Below the pieces are notes generated by a model that did no database searches, had not been told where the DNA came from, and saw only the letters and a list, made by a program, of their open reading frames with translations. A program made the position numbers and the translations under genes. From Mageeibacillus sp. UBA5734 (lineage in GTDB: Bacteria > Bacillota > Clostridia > Saccharofermentanales > UBA5734), in contig DIGA01000079.1 of NCBI GenBank assembly GCA_002419365.1, positions 1 to 30,739 of the forward strand: a DNA stretch of 30,739 nucleotides. Reading direction: 5' to 3'. The stretch's first letter is position 1. Each line of letters begins with the position of its first letter. Below are positions 15,891-24,297 of this stretch, piece by piece.

Positions 15891-15937
15891 CAAATTGCCG
15901 GAATTCTCAAGGGATTTTACCTGTTCCAAACCGGTAT

Positions 15938-17038
15938 TCAATCTTTGATGGCCGCAATTTCTGCCAGGCGGGCAATGATTGGCAGATGCTGGGTGCACAG
16001 GCGTTCGCATTTGCCACAGGCGGTGCAAATGGCTGCACCTTCAGCGGGCAATGACCAGTGCCATTTCAGCCGCTCAGGGATCGAGCCACCAAAGAGCTGC
16101 TGGTTATAGGCATCCATGTATTTGGGGATTTCGATCCCGACCGGGCATTCGTCACAGTAACCGCAGCCGGTGCACAAGTTGTTCATTGCCACACCCTGGC
16201 CTTCCATCTCAGCCACAATCTGACGAACTGGTTTTTCATGGAGGCCCTCGACTGCAGCACAAGCTTCATCCACCTGTTCTTTGGTGGTCAGGCCATTGAG
16301 CGTGACCGATATTTCCCTGTGGGATGCGACAAAGCGCAAGGCCGCCTGCGCGACAGTCAGGTCAGTCCCAGCAGTCAGGTAATTGAAATAATCTGGATTT
16401 TGCGGGATGACGCCACCACCGAGCGGATTCATGACCACAACGCCCATGCCCTTGGCAGCCGCCGCTTCGATCCCGCTCTGGCGGAAACGGTAGTTCAAGG
16501 CATTGTAGCCAATCAGCATGCCCCGGAACTGGTTCCGGGCGATGACGAGCTCCAACTCGTCGCCGGGCATATGCGAGGAGAAGACAATGTTGCGGACCAG
16601 TCCATCTTTCTGTGCCTGGACGAAGAAGTCGTACAGGGCATCGTGTTGTTTTTTATAGTCTTCGAGGGACATCAAGCACCAGAGATGGTAGAAGTCCAGA
16701 TAATCAACCTGGAGCCGGGTCAGGGTTTTTTCCAAACGCTTGCGAAAGGCTTCGGCTGTGACCGTTTTGCCAGTGGTGCCGATGTTGGCTTTGGATGAGA
16801 CCAGGAAGCTGTCGCGCGGCAGCTGCCCCAAAGCCAGGCCTGTGATTTCTTCGCTCTTGTCTTCGCAATAAAAAGGGGCTGTATCGAAATAATTGATCCC
16901 TTTGCTGTGGGCATGCAATGTCACCTCAGCACATTTTGCGAGACGGCCAGCCCGGACATCTTCTTCATCGTAACGCATGCAACCCATGCCGATGGCTGAG
17001 ACCTTCAATCCAGTATTGCCGTAGTTTTTGTAATACAT
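15938..17038 (-). CDS. Aldo/keto reductase with C-terminal two-[4Fe-4S] ferredoxin-like domain
   Basis: The product is 366 residues long. Residues 1-280 form an aldo/keto reductase barrel with the tetrad D52, Y57, K83 and H118 (NYFDTAPFY, SSKANIG, DFYHLW). The C-terminus carries two cysteine sets: C289/C292/C295/C298 (CTGCGYCDECPVGI) and C338/C341/C344/C348 (CTACGKCERLCTQ). Together they fit two [4Fe-4S] clusters. Fe-S-linked aldo/keto reductases are common in anaerobes and probably couple ferredoxin to carbonyl reduction, substrate unknown. The ATG at 17038 with GGGGGGAT upstream is preferred over one 12 codons earlier. It follows the ATPase operon but has its own possible promoter. Confidence 0.92.
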   Translation of the reverse strand: MYYKNYGNTGLKVSAIGMGCMRYDEEDVRAGRLAKCAEVTLHAHSKGINYFDTAPFYCEDKSEEITGLALGQLPRDSFLVSSKANIGTTGKTVTAEAFRKRLEKTLTRLQVDYLDFYHLWCLMSLEDYKKQHDALYDFFVQAQKDGLVRNIVFSSHMPGDELELVIARNQFRGMLIGYNALNYRFRQSGIEAAAAKGMGVVVMNPLGGGVIPQNPDYFNYLTAGTDLTVAQAALRFVASHREISVTLNGLTTKEQVDEACAAVEGLHEKPVRQIVAEMEGQGVAMNNLCTGCGYCDECPVGIEIPKYMDAYNQQLFGGSIPERLKWHWSLPAEGAAICTACGKCERLCTQHLPIIARLAEIAAIKD

Positions 17039-17077
17039 GCCTGATCCCCCCTGAGTATCGATCTTGGACCTCATTCT

Positions 17078-17106
17078 ATTAACCCATTGTGCCAGTCATT
17101 CGTCAA
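17078..17106 (-). promoter_or_regulatory. Possible promoter of the aldo/keto reductase gene
   Basis: On the minus strand TTGACG (17106-17101) and GTTAAT (17083-17078) are 17 bases apart. The -35 overlaps the stop codon of atpG, so the reductase may be expressed apart from the ATPase operon. Confidence 0.4.
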
Positions 17107-17993
17107 TTTTGTTTTTTACTGGTTTTGCGCATGGCCTCGTAGCCAGACAGAACATCGAACAGGTCATCATCGATCAGGCGCTGGCGCTGCTGATTGTAGT
17201 CTGATTTCAACGCTGTCATCAGGGTGTCAATATTCTGGTCAGCCCGCTGCATGGCGCTGAGCCGGCTGGCATTTTCACTGGTGATCGACAAGGCGCAGGC
17301 CCGGTAAATGGTCAGGAACAGAAACTCCCTGATTAATGAACGCAAGGCTCCTGTACCGCCACCCAGAATCTCCGGCAGGGCTTGCCCGGGCCAGGGGATA
17401 CTGGTCCAGCGGCCGCTCAGGCGATCATCAAAGGGAAGGACTTGGTCATTGACCGCCTGGTAGTCCGTGGCAAAACCAGGTTCATGGTAGAGCACATGGC
17501 AGGCAGTGGCGCCTGAGAGGTCGAGTCTGGCCAGGACTTCGCTGACCAGAGGCGTGATCAGTGGTACCGAATGAGGGGTCTTCAAGATCTGTTCCGGAAG
17601 CAACCCGCAGTCTTGAAGCTGGACAGCAGTCCGCTGACCTACGGCAAACACTTGGACAGGCGCAGCCATGTCCTTGATTTCTTCACGGGCAAAGAGCGCA
17701 ATATCACGATTGAAAGAGCCAACCAGGCCATGATCCGTGCCAAATACGATGACCGAAGTCCCCTGATGGCGCAATTTGATCCGCTGCTCAAAAACAGGGC
17801 TGATCGGGCCAATGTCCCTGAAACAGGCACCCAAGCCCATTTCAATGACTTGGGAATAAGTTTCAAGGGAAACGATCGCCTGTTCAAGCAATGAAATCGA
17901 AGACAAGGCCAGGGCTTTCATGGCCCGGACCAGTTCATGCAGTTCATGGACATGGCTGATTTTGCGCTGCAGATCAGACGCTGTCTCACTCAT
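17103..17993 (-). CDS. atpG: N-type F-ATPase gamma subunit
   Basis: The gamma subunit (296 residues) is the central rotor shaft. Both ends are coiled-coil. The N-terminal helix (LQRKISHVHELHELVRAMKALALSSI) and the C-terminal helix (SENASRLSAMQRADQNIDTLM) are diagnostic; the latter matches the conserved ENAxRMxAM motif. ATG at 17993 lies 2 bases after the atpA stop (TGACTATG). It is the last gene of the operon, the position expected for N-ATPases. Divergence from ordinary bacterial gamma subunits is also typical of that class. Confidence 0.9.
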   Translation of the reverse strand: MSETASDLQRKISHVHELHELVRAMKALALSSISLLEQAIVSLETYSQVIEMGLGACFRDIGPISPVFEQRIKLRHQGTSVIVFGTDHGLVGSFNRDIALFAREEIKDMAAPVQVFAVGQRTAVQLQDCGLLPEQILKTPHSVPLITPLVSEVLARLDLSGATACHVLYHEPGFATDYQAVNDQVLPFDDRLSGRWTSIPWPGQALPEILGGGTGALRSLIREFLFLTIYRACALSITSENASRLSAMQRADQNIDTLMTALKSDYNQQRQRLIDDDLFDVLSGYEAMRKTSKKQN

Positions 17994-17995
17994 AG

Positions 17996-19534
17996 TCAAA
18001 CCGGTTCCCTTCCGTTGCTGAAAGGGGCCACCGTCTCTTGAGCAAGTCGCAACAGAGATGGATGCAAGGACTCTTTGGCGGGATGACGTTCAGACAACCA
18101 GCCCGAGATTGCGCTTTGATTCTCCATAGCCGCTGAGATCAGCTTTTCCTGGACCAATGGCAGGCGTTCGATCTTCACTGGATCGAGCAATCCCTCTGCC
18201 AGTGCGGCCAAGATCAGGATCTGGGCCTCCATGGGAATTGGTTTTTGTTCAGGTTGCTTGAGGCAGGCCCTGATCTTCTGCCCATGAGCCAGCATGCGGC
18301 GGGACGGTTCGTCAAGATGCGCCCCAAAACGGGCAAACGATTCCAGTTCGACAAATTGTGCATAGGCAAGCTTGAGGTCTTTGACGATGGTACGGAAAAT
18401 ATCGTGCTGGGCCTTGCCTCCGACCCTGGAAACAGACAGGCCCACGTCGATGGCTGGCAAGACCCCGAGGTCAAACAAGGAGGGCGACAAGTAGATCTGG
18501 CCATCTGTAATGGATATCAAGTTGGTCGGGATATAGGCCGAAATGTTCTGGGATTCCGTCTCGACAATTGGCAGCGCGGTCAACGACCCGCCGCCCAGTT
18601 CCTGTTTGAGCCGCGTCGATCGCTCGAGCAGGCGTGAATGGATGTAGAAGATATCGCCTGGGAAAGCTTCCCTGCCGGGCGGCCGGTGTAGCAGCAGCGA
18701 GAGCTCACGGTAGGACCTGGCATGCGCGGTCAGGTCATCGTAGACCACCAGGGTGTCATAGCCTTCTGCCATGAAGCTCTCGGCAATACTGGTGGCAGCA
18801 TACGGAGCAATGTAGGACAGGCCTGCTGCCTCATTGCTTTCAGCGACGACAACAACACAGTGGCGGAGTGCATCATTTGTGCGCAGGATTTCAACCGCTT
18901 TGGCTACCGCTGACGAACGCTGCCCGATGGCACAATAGACGCAAAAGACCGAACGATCCCGCTGGTTGATGATCGTGTCCAAAGCCACAGCAGTCTTGCC
19001 GGTTTTGCGGTCACCCATGATCAGTTCACGCTGGCCGCGACCGATGGGAACCATGGCATCGATTGCCTTGATTCCTGTTTGCAGTGGAACTGTGACTGGC
19101 AAACGGTCCATGATCGCCGGAGCTGGTCTTTCGATCGGCAAGCGGCGCCTGGTCTGGAGAGGTCCTGCCCCATCCAGTGGCCTGCCAAGAGGATCGATCA
19201 CACGGCCGAGCAATTCAGGGCCGACCGGAATGTCCAGCACACGACCGAGGCGGCGGACAGGTTCGCCAATCGACAGACTGGCCGGATGGCCAAACAGGAT
19301 CACGCCAAAATCGGACCTGTCCAAGTCGTAAGCCATGCCAAGGCTGCCATCAGCGAACTGGACCAGTTCTTCAAACCCGATGTCTTCAAGGCCTGTGACT
19401 CGCACGACACCAGCGGCGATGGACTGGATCCTGCCAATTGCAACCGGTGTGAGCAGGTTCCGGCGGCTGTCCAGTGCTGCCGACAAGGATTGAAACACAT
19501 TGGCCGTCAAGGTCTCCAGATCCTGGCGTGTCAT
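17996..19534 (-). CDS. atpA: N-type F-ATPase alpha subunit
   Basis: Alpha (512 residues) forms the non-catalytic nucleotide sites of the F1 head. The P-loop is GDRKTGKT at residues 174-181. The AIGQRSS and VVYDDLTAHARSYRELSLLLHRPPGREAFPGD stretches are classical. The arginine finger lies in SVSRVGGKAQ. The ATG at 19534 overlaps the atpF stop by ATGA; a longer in-frame start at 19594 lies well inside atpF and lacks support. It follows atpF directly, because the operon has no atpH (delta). Confidence 0.96.
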   Translation of the reverse strand: MTRQDLETLTANVFQSLSAALDSRRNLLTPVAIGRIQSIAAGVVRVTGLEDIGFEELVQFADGSLGMAYDLDRSDFGVILFGHPASLSIGEPVRRLGRVLDIPVGPELLGRVIDPLGRPLDGAGPLQTRRRLPIERPAPAIMDRLPVTVPLQTGIKAIDAMVPIGRGQRELIMGDRKTGKTAVALDTIINQRDRSVFCVYCAIGQRSSAVAKAVEILRTNDALRHCVVVVAESNEAAGLSYIAPYAATSIAESFMAEGYDTLVVYDDLTAHARSYRELSLLLHRPPGREAFPGDIFYIHSRLLERSTRLKQELGGGSLTALPIVETESQNISAYIPTNLISITDGQIYLSPSLFDLGVLPAIDVGLSVSRVGGKAQHDIFRTIVKDLKLAYAQFVELESFARFGAHLDEPSRRMLAHGQKIRACLKQPEQKPIPMEAQILILAALAEGLLDPVKIERLPLVQEKLISAAMENQSAISGWLSERHPAKESLHPSLLRLAQETVAPFSNGREPV

Positions 19535-20325
19535 GGTCCGGTTCCTTGTCCCTGGATTTTGGATCCAGGAGCCGTAACCAGGGAATCCAGACACTCATGC
19601 AAGGAAACCAGGTAATCATCGATCGTCCAATCCACTTGCGTGCCGCCTGAGTAGAGTGTCAAGCCACACATCCTGGCTGGTTCCAATTCATACTGGATCG
19701 AGTCATAGCCAGGCCCAAGCGACCTGATGGCCGTTTCCAGGATCTGGCGCTGCTGGGGTACCAGGGGCCAGGTTGATGCAATCCGGATGTCATGAGTCGA
19801 TTCGGTGTCGGTTCCGGTGGCAGGCAATTGCCAGTTGTCCACCTCATGCGCAGTCAGCTTTTCTGCCAGGCGTTCAACCATCCTCTGCTCAAGGGACTGG
19901 CCGGAAAGATCCTGCAGGGTCCGTTCCAGCGTCTCCATGACAGCTGTTCCCAGCTGACGCTGGAATGCCTGGGCAAATTCATCGGCTTCTGTTTGCAGGG
20001 CAGCCCGGTACCGGTCCGATTCTGCCTCTGCCTCAGTCTTCACCAATGCCAGTTTCCTCAGTCTTTCCTGCTCAATCTGTTCAGCCAGCTCCTGCATGCG
20101 TTCAGCTTTCTGCCGTTCCAGATCTTCCAGTTTTTCCTGATACAGATTACGGGTTTTCTCGGCGTCTTCCATTTTGACTTCAGCAGCTTGGATTGAGCGG
20201 GCAATTTTACTTTCGCGCTCATCGATGGCTTTGAGCACAGGTGTGAAGAGAAACCGTTTCAGGAGAAACACCAAGATCAGGAAATTGGCCACTTGGGCCA
20301 AAATCGTGAACCAGTCCACAAGCAT
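19531..20325 (-). CDS. atpF: N-type F-ATPase b subunit with long C-terminal extension
   Basis: The b subunit (264 residues) forms the peripheral stalk. A single membrane anchor at about residues 5-27 is followed by a long charged coiled coil (about 35-150). Ordinary b subunits are about 160 residues. Here about 90 more follow (STWPLVPQQRQILETAIRSL... then GLTLYSGGTQVDWTIDDYL). The final GG-x-QVDW-[ST]I segment resembles the end of the delta subunit, which has no gene of its own here. I infer that b supplies the delta-like link to F1. The ATG at 20325 overlaps the end of atpE and uses a GGAGG inside it. Confidence 0.88.
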   Translation of the reverse strand: MLVDWFTILAQVANFLILVFLLKRFLFTPVLKAIDERESKIARSIQAAEVKMEDAEKTRNLYQEKLEDLERQKAERMQELAEQIEQERLRKLALVKTEAEAESDRYRAALQTEADEFAQAFQRQLGTAVMETLERTLQDLSGQSLEQRMVERLAEKLTAHEVDNWQLPATGTDTESTHDIRIASTWPLVPQQRQILETAIRSLGPGYDSIQYELEPARMCGLTLYSGGTQVDWTIDDYLVSLHECLDSLVTAPGSKIQGQGTGP

Positions 20326-20327
20326 GA

Positions 20328-20609
20328 TCAGCCTCCAGCCAGGTTGGTAATGGCATAGTTCCAGAATGGATTGACGAAAATCAGGATCAGGGTGATGACC
20401 AGGCAATAGATGGCGGTGGATTCAACCATGGCAAGGCCCACAAACAATGTCCTGGTGATGACCGGTGATGCATCGGGCTGCTGGGCCAGCGCTGTCAGGG
20501 CAGTTGCGACCGCTCGTCCTTCGCCAAGCGCCGGGCCAATCGTGCCAATTGTGATTGTCAGGCCGGAAATGATGATGGATGTGATGGCAATAGCCGTCAA
20601 TGGATTCAT
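20328..20609 (-). CDS. atpE: N-type F-ATPase c subunit with Na+-type site
   Basis: The c subunit (93 residues) forms the membrane rotor ring and has two helices joined by an AQQP loop. Helix 2 carries E63, S64, T65 and Y68 (MVESTAIY), matching the Na+ ligands E65, S66, T67 and Y70 of the Ilyobacter ring. Helix 1 has E30 in ALGEGRA where Ilyobacter has Gln32, giving two carboxylates per subunit. That pair is a reported hallmark of N-ATPases. The ATG has AAAGGAGG upstream. Na+ as coupling ion is a prediction from these residues. Confidence 0.95.
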   Translation of the reverse strand: MNPLTAIAITSIIISGLTITIGTIGPALGEGRAVATALTALAQQPDASPVITRTLFVGLAMVESTAIYCLVITLILIFVNPFWNYAITNLAGG

Positions 20610-21289
20610 GGGGACCTCCTTTCAGGATGCGACTGGGTGGCTGATGCAATGTAGACAGCCGTCAGTATAGCGAAGATATAGGCCTGGACCATGCCTGTCA
20701 CCAGTCCCAGGACCGTCATCAGGACCGGTATGAATAATGGCGCCAGCGACAGAAGCACTGCAACGATCATCACACCACTCATCATGTTGCCGAACAAGCG
20801 GACGGCCAGGGCTAATGTTCTGGATAGCTCGCCGATCAGATTGAAGGGCAGCATCAGCGGAGTAGGCTGCAGATAGGTTCTGAGATAGCCGCCAAAGCCC
20901 TGTTTCCAGATTCCGAAGACTGGTACGGCAAACAAGACACACAGCGCCAGGGCAATGGTTGTCGAAAGCGATCCTGTGGGAGGCTGATAGCCTGGAATGA
21001 TCGTCAACAGGGACGAACTGGCAATAAACAGGAACAGCGAGCCAATGAAAGGCAAATACCGCCGGGGCATTTTCAGACCGATGGCTTCGATCTGGCTGAC
21101 AATCAGGAGGACGGTCATTTCAAGGAAGTTCTGTATCCTCGTCCTCCGGCTGGTCTTCCCGATTTTCCGGGTCGCCAGGATCGATCCTCCGGTCAAGGCT
21201 GCCATCATCAGCCAAGTGACAACCAGAGTCGCATTGATTTTGATAAAACCAAACGAAAAGAACACGGTCTGGTCAGGACTGATGTTCAT
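20606..21289 (-). CDS. atpB: N-type F-ATPase a subunit
   Basis: Subunit a (227 residues) is the membrane stator that passes ions to the c ring. It has five or six hydrophobic segments. The essential arginine is R164 in ELSRTLALAVRLFGNMMSG. The short N-terminus (MNISPDQTVFFSFGFIKINATLVVTWLMM) and the RTRIQNFLE stretch fit N-ATPase a subunits. The ATG at 21289 lies 15 codon-shifted bases inside the end of atpR, so the two overlap by 17 bases. Longer in-frame starts lie deep in atpR and are rejected. Confidence 0.94.
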   Translation of the reverse strand: MNISPDQTVFFSFGFIKINATLVVTWLMMAALTGGSILATRKIGKTSRRTRIQNFLEMTVLLIVSQIEAIGLKMPRRYLPFIGSLFLFIASSSLLTIIPGYQPPTGSLSTTIALALCVLFAVPVFGIWKQGFGGYLRTYLQPTPLMLPFNLIGELSRTLALAVRLFGNMMSGVMIVAVLLSLAPLFIPVLMTVLGLVTGMVQAYIFAILTAVYIASATQSHPERRSP

Positions 21290-21590
21290 CTCTCGATTCC
21301 TCCTTCCTCTGCTTGATGGCATCGACCTGATGCCTGGCCCTACCACTGAGCACACTGCGGACCACAATAAATCCAGCCAGCGCGGCAATCAAATTCTGCC
21401 AGCCCTGGCGAGCGGCCCAGACAAAACCAAGCACAACCAGGCCGAGGCGCAAGAGCAGGCTCAATGCGAACCAGATCCCTGGATGGGCGGAATCAAGCCC
21501 TTTCTGGATGGTCAGCCATAAGCCGGCAAAAAACAGAAAACCGAGCAGGGCACCGATGGCAACTCCTTGCAAAACTGCGAGCACATTCAT
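21273..21590 (-). CDS. atpR: N-ATPase accessory membrane protein AtpR
   Basis: AtpR (105 residues) is specific to N-ATPase operons and lies between atpQ and atpB. Three hydrophobic segments are visible (about 5-28, 38-58 and 64-80), followed by a basic, charged tail. An arginine sits within or at the edge of the second segment (LLLRLGLVV). Work on N-ATPases has proposed that AtpR helps c-ring assembly through such charged residues. The ATG overlaps the atpQ stop as ATGA, so translation is coupled. Confidence 0.85.
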   Translation of the reverse strand: MNVLAVLQGVAIGALLGFLFFAGLWLTIQKGLDSAHPGIWFALSLLLRLGLVVLGFVWAARQGWQNLIAALAGFIVVRSVLSGRARHQVDAIKQRKEESRDEHQS

Positions 21591-21952
21591 GGTCTGTCCT
21601 TCCCATCCTTGTCTTCAGATCTGTCCTGGCCTGATTCCGAATCCATTTCATCGGCCTGGCGGCCCAGCCAGTACCAGACATTCAGGCACCCCAGACCTAT
21701 GCCGCCGGCTAAAAGCATCAGGGTCCATGAAAAAGGAGAGGGCCAGTGTTGATCGATCCAGATGCCTGATAACAGGCCCAGCAGACCTGGTATGGTAATC
21801 GACCAGCCCACCAGGCCCATCAGGCCCATGCCCAGCCAGGGCTTATCGGCACCAGTCTGCCTGAGCCTGATTTTCCGCCTCGACTCTTCCCCGACCTTTT
21901 GGATCAGTTCATCATCAGTGGATCGATGGTTCCTGATTTCATGACTTGACAT
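21587..21952 (-). CDS. atpQ: N-ATPase accessory membrane protein AtpQ (AtpI-like)
   Basis: AtpQ (121 residues) resembles AtpI. A charged N-terminus (about 1-35) is followed by two membrane helices (GLMGLVGWSITIPGLLGLLSG and FSWTLMLLAGGIGLGCLNVW) with the conserved GxWxD turn (GIWIDQHW). A long acidic/basic tail ends the protein. AtpI-type proteins assist c-ring assembly or cation delivery. The ATG at 21952 has GAGGTG 4 bases upstream and overlaps the end of atpC. Confidence 0.85.
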   Translation of the reverse strand: MSSHEIRNHRSTDDELIQKVGEESRRKIRLRQTGADKPWLGMGLMGLVGWSITIPGLLGLLSGIWIDQHWPSPFSWTLMLLAGGIGLGCLNVWYWLGRQADEMDSESGQDRSEDKDGKDRP

Positions 21953-22352
21953 GATGCACCTCATGGTAGAGCCGGATAAAATCGTCTTCAAACTTCATCA
22001 GGATCTGGCGGGTTTGCAGCTCTTGTTCACTGACCGTTTTCAAGGCTGATTCCAGTCGGTCGCGCAAGGTATCCAGATCATCGCTGGCGACAGCACGGCG
22101 GGCAGAAACCTGGACAGACAGGCCGGATTTTAGGAGAATCCCTTCGTCAAGGGCGATGTAATGTTCGAGTCCCTGATGATCCTCGTAAGTCAAAATACCA
22201 GGACGAAGCGGGGTGACGAGGTCGAGCCGGTGTGGCCAGATGCCATAGGATCCTGAAGGTGTCTGCACAACCAGGCGAACCACCTGTTCATCCCGGAGAA
22301 CGACTCGTTCAGGGATGTTGACGACCAGGGTGATCTGATCCGTGTTTTTCAT
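21939..22352 (-). CDS. atpC: N-type F-ATPase epsilon subunit
   Basis: Epsilon (137 residues) is part of the central stalk. The N-terminal beta-sandwich is visible: TLVVNIPERVVLRDEQVVRLVVQTPSGSYGIWPHRLDLVTPL, with the GSYGIxPxH motif equivalent to GxxGxxPGH in ordinary epsilon. A short helical C-terminus follows. Its position directly after atpD and before atpQ is a mark of N-ATPase operons; ordinary operons end with atpC. Start and the atpD stop overlap by 4 bases. Confidence 0.92.
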   Translation of the reverse strand: MKNTDQITLVVNIPERVVLRDEQVVRLVVQTPSGSYGIWPHRLDLVTPLRPGILTYEDHQGLEHYIALDEGILLKSGLSVQVSARRAVASDDLDTLRDRLESALKTVSEQELQTRQILMKFEDDFIRLYHEVHHVKS

Positions 22353-23782
22353 GGAGTGCCTCCGGTAGCCCTGTTCAGGTTTGTTTCATGCGCCATTTTT
22401 TCAAAAACATCCTCAATCGGACCGATCATATACAACGATTGTTCAGGATATGACATGAACTCGTCATTGAGGATCTGCTCACAGCCTGCCAGTGCATCTT
22501 CCCTGCTGACAAACCGTCCCCTGAGACCTGAAAAATGCTCAGTGGTAAAAAATGGCTGGGTCAGAAACCGTTCCAGCCGACGGGCCCGGGCGACCAGTTT
22601 CTGGTCTTCTGGCGAAAGTTGCTCGAGACCGAGCATGGAGATGATGTCCTTGAGATTGTCATACCGGGCCAGAGTCTGCCGGACAGCCTGGGCCAGATGG
22701 TAATGTCGTTGTCCGATGATTCCGGGTGTGGCCAGCTTGGAATTGGACTGCAGGGGGTCGATGGCTGGATACAGGCCTTCGCTGGCCCTTTTGCGGGACA
22801 TGACAATGGATGCAGACAGATGGGAAAAGGTGTGGACAGCTGCCGGATCCGTAAAGTCATCCGCAGGAACATAGACCGCCTGAATCGAAGTGATGGCTCC
22901 CGACTGGGTATTGGCGATGCGTTCCTGCAACTGGGCCAGATCCGTCGCCAAGGTTGGCTGGTATCCAAGCCGGGATGGCATCTGGCCCAACAGGCCGGAC
23001 ACTTCAGCACCTGCCTGGATGAAACGGAAAATATTGTCGATGAGGAGCAGGACGTCCTTGTGTTCGTCATCCCGGAAATACTCAGCCATGGTCATGGCCG
23101 TGTGACCAACTCTGAAACGGCAGCCAGGCGGCTCATTCATCTGGCCAAAAACAAGGACCATGTCCTCCAGGACACCGGCTTCCTGCATGCTGCGGTAAAG
23201 CTCTTCCCCTTCCCGGCAGCGTTCGCCTATGCCACAAAATAGACTGACTCCAGCATGGTGACGGATCATGTTGTGGATGATTTCTGTCAGAAGGACAGTT
23301 TTGCCGACGCCGGCACCACCAAAAAGTCCAGCCTTGCCGCCTCGTTCGAGAGGGGCCAGGACATCGATGACCTTGATGCCGGTTTCAAATAGCTCGGATG
23401 TGGGAGATCGTTTGGCAAGGGGCGGGGGTGCAGCATGGATGGTGCGATGACTGACCGGTTCAGGGGCAGGCTGATGGTCGATGACCTGGCCAAAGACATC
23501 AAACATGCGCGAGAGAATGGCGGGTCCGACTGGGGCAAGGATTGTCTGGCCCGTATTGACAACGGTCATGCCCCGGGCCAATCCCTGTGTCGGGGTCAGG
23601 GCAATCCCCCTGACACAGCCAGGTGCTACTTGAGCCTGGACTTCCAGAATGATCTCATTCTGGCGCCCAGTCCGCAGGATGGTATGGATAGCCGGCAGCC
23701 GTTCCGGAAAAGCGACATCGACCACACTACCCTGGACGGTCAGAATACGTCCTGTATGCATCGTTTCGAATGACTGGGCCAC
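22349..23782 (-). CDS. atpD: N-type F-ATPase catalytic beta subunit
   Basis: Beta (477 residues) holds the catalytic sites of F1. The P-loop is GGAGVGKT at residues 155-162 and the catalytic glutamate is E187 in GIGERCREGEELY. Walker B is VLLLIDNIFRF. The DELSEED-like segment reads LEQLSPEDQ. GERCREG, with Cys in place of the usual Thr, fits the N-ATPase branch. The GTG start at 23782 is chosen because AGGAGG lies 7 bases upstream; other in-frame starts at 23809 and 23761 lack such a site. It is the first gene of the nine-gene operon. Confidence 0.95.
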   Translation of the reverse strand: MAQSFETMHTGRILTVQGSVVDVAFPERLPAIHTILRTGRQNEIILEVQAQVAPGCVRGIALTPTQGLARGMTVVNTGQTILAPVGPAILSRMFDVFGQVIDHQPAPEPVSHRTIHAAPPPLAKRSPTSELFETGIKVIDVLAPLERGGKAGLFGGAGVGKTVLLTEIIHNMIRHHAGVSLFCGIGERCREGEELYRSMQEAGVLEDMVLVFGQMNEPPGCRFRVGHTAMTMAEYFRDDEHKDVLLLIDNIFRFIQAGAEVSGLLGQMPSRLGYQPTLATDLAQLQERIANTQSGAITSIQAVYVPADDFTDPAAVHTFSHLSASIVMSRKRASEGLYPAIDPLQSNSKLATPGIIGQRHYHLAQAVRQTLARYDNLKDIISMLGLEQLSPEDQKLVARARRLERFLTQPFFTTEHFSGLRGRFVSREDALAGCEQILNDEFMSYPEQSLYMIGPIEDVFEKMAHETNLNRATGGTP

Positions 23783-23850
23783 GATCGGTCCTCCTGTCAG
23801 TTCTTGCACAGAAGCGGATCGGTTCGGTCACCCTGATGGGTTCTAACTCC

Positions 23851-23859
23851 AGTATAACA
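23851..23859 (-). promoter_or_regulatory. Extended -10 promoter of the N-ATPase operon
   Basis: The minus strand reads TGTTATACT, an extended -10 with a 5/6 hexamer, 69 bases before the atpD GTG. No convincing -35 is seen upstream. Confidence 0.5.
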
Positions 23860-23884
23860 CAGCCAGGTTCTGGCTCTGGCCGGA

Positions 23885-24253
23885 TCAGGCCCGGACGATC
23901 CGGGCACCGAAAGGCATCAGGGCCAGGCGGGCAAACTTGAAAGCCTGGAAACCAAATGGTATGCCGACAATGGTCAGGCAGTAGACGAGGCCGATTACAA
24001 CTGCGGTGACAGCCAGCTCCCAGCCCAAAAAGAGAATCCAGAGGATATTGGCCAGGAATGAAACCGTGCCAGCCTGGCTGTAATCGATGTCTTTGCCAAA
24101 AGGGGCGAGCATCAGCGCCGCAAATTTGAAGCACTGCAGGCCAATGGGGATACCGATGATCGTGACCAGGCACAAAAGCCCGGCAATCAGCCAGGCCAGC
24201 CATAGCAGGACACCACCGAAAATGAACCAGAGAAAATTGCCGATCAAACTCAT
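23885..24253 (-). CDS. YccF-family (DUF307) inner membrane protein
   Basis: The protein (122 residues) consists of two copies of a YccF unit. Each has a Leu/Ile/Trp-rich helix followed by a cytoplasmic-facing IGIPIGLQCFKFA... or VGIPFGFQAFKFA... segment. The repeats cover about residues 1-55 and 65-120, and each ends in APFGK or MPFGA. Four hydrophobic segments are visible. The function of YccF proteins is unknown. The gene lies 102 bases upstream of atpD in the same direction and is likely to be transcribed separately. Confidence 0.85.
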   Translation of the reverse strand: MSLIGNFLWFIFGGVLLWLAWLIAGLLCLVTIIGIPIGLQCFKFAALMLAPFGKDIDYSQAGTVSFLANILWILFLGWELAVTAVVIGLVYCLTIVGIPFGFQAFKFARLALMPFGARIVRA

Positions 24254-24288
24254 GGTTGTCGCCCCCCTGCCGAATCAGATCTCCTCTC

Positions 24289-24297
24289 ATTTTAGCA
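24289..24297 (-). promoter_or_regulatory. Extended -10 promoter of the yccF-like gene
   Basis: The minus strand reads TGCTAAAAT, a 5/6 hexamer with an extended TGn element, 35 bases before the ATG. The rest of the 160-base divergent gap (24254-24413) holds a short palindrome, AGAACGTTCT at 24384-24393, but no clear rightward promoter. Confidence 0.4.

Noticed and set aside
16058..16798. 246-codon plus-strand frame
   Set aside because: It is antisense to the aldo/keto reductase; the reductase has full catalytic and Fe-S motifs.
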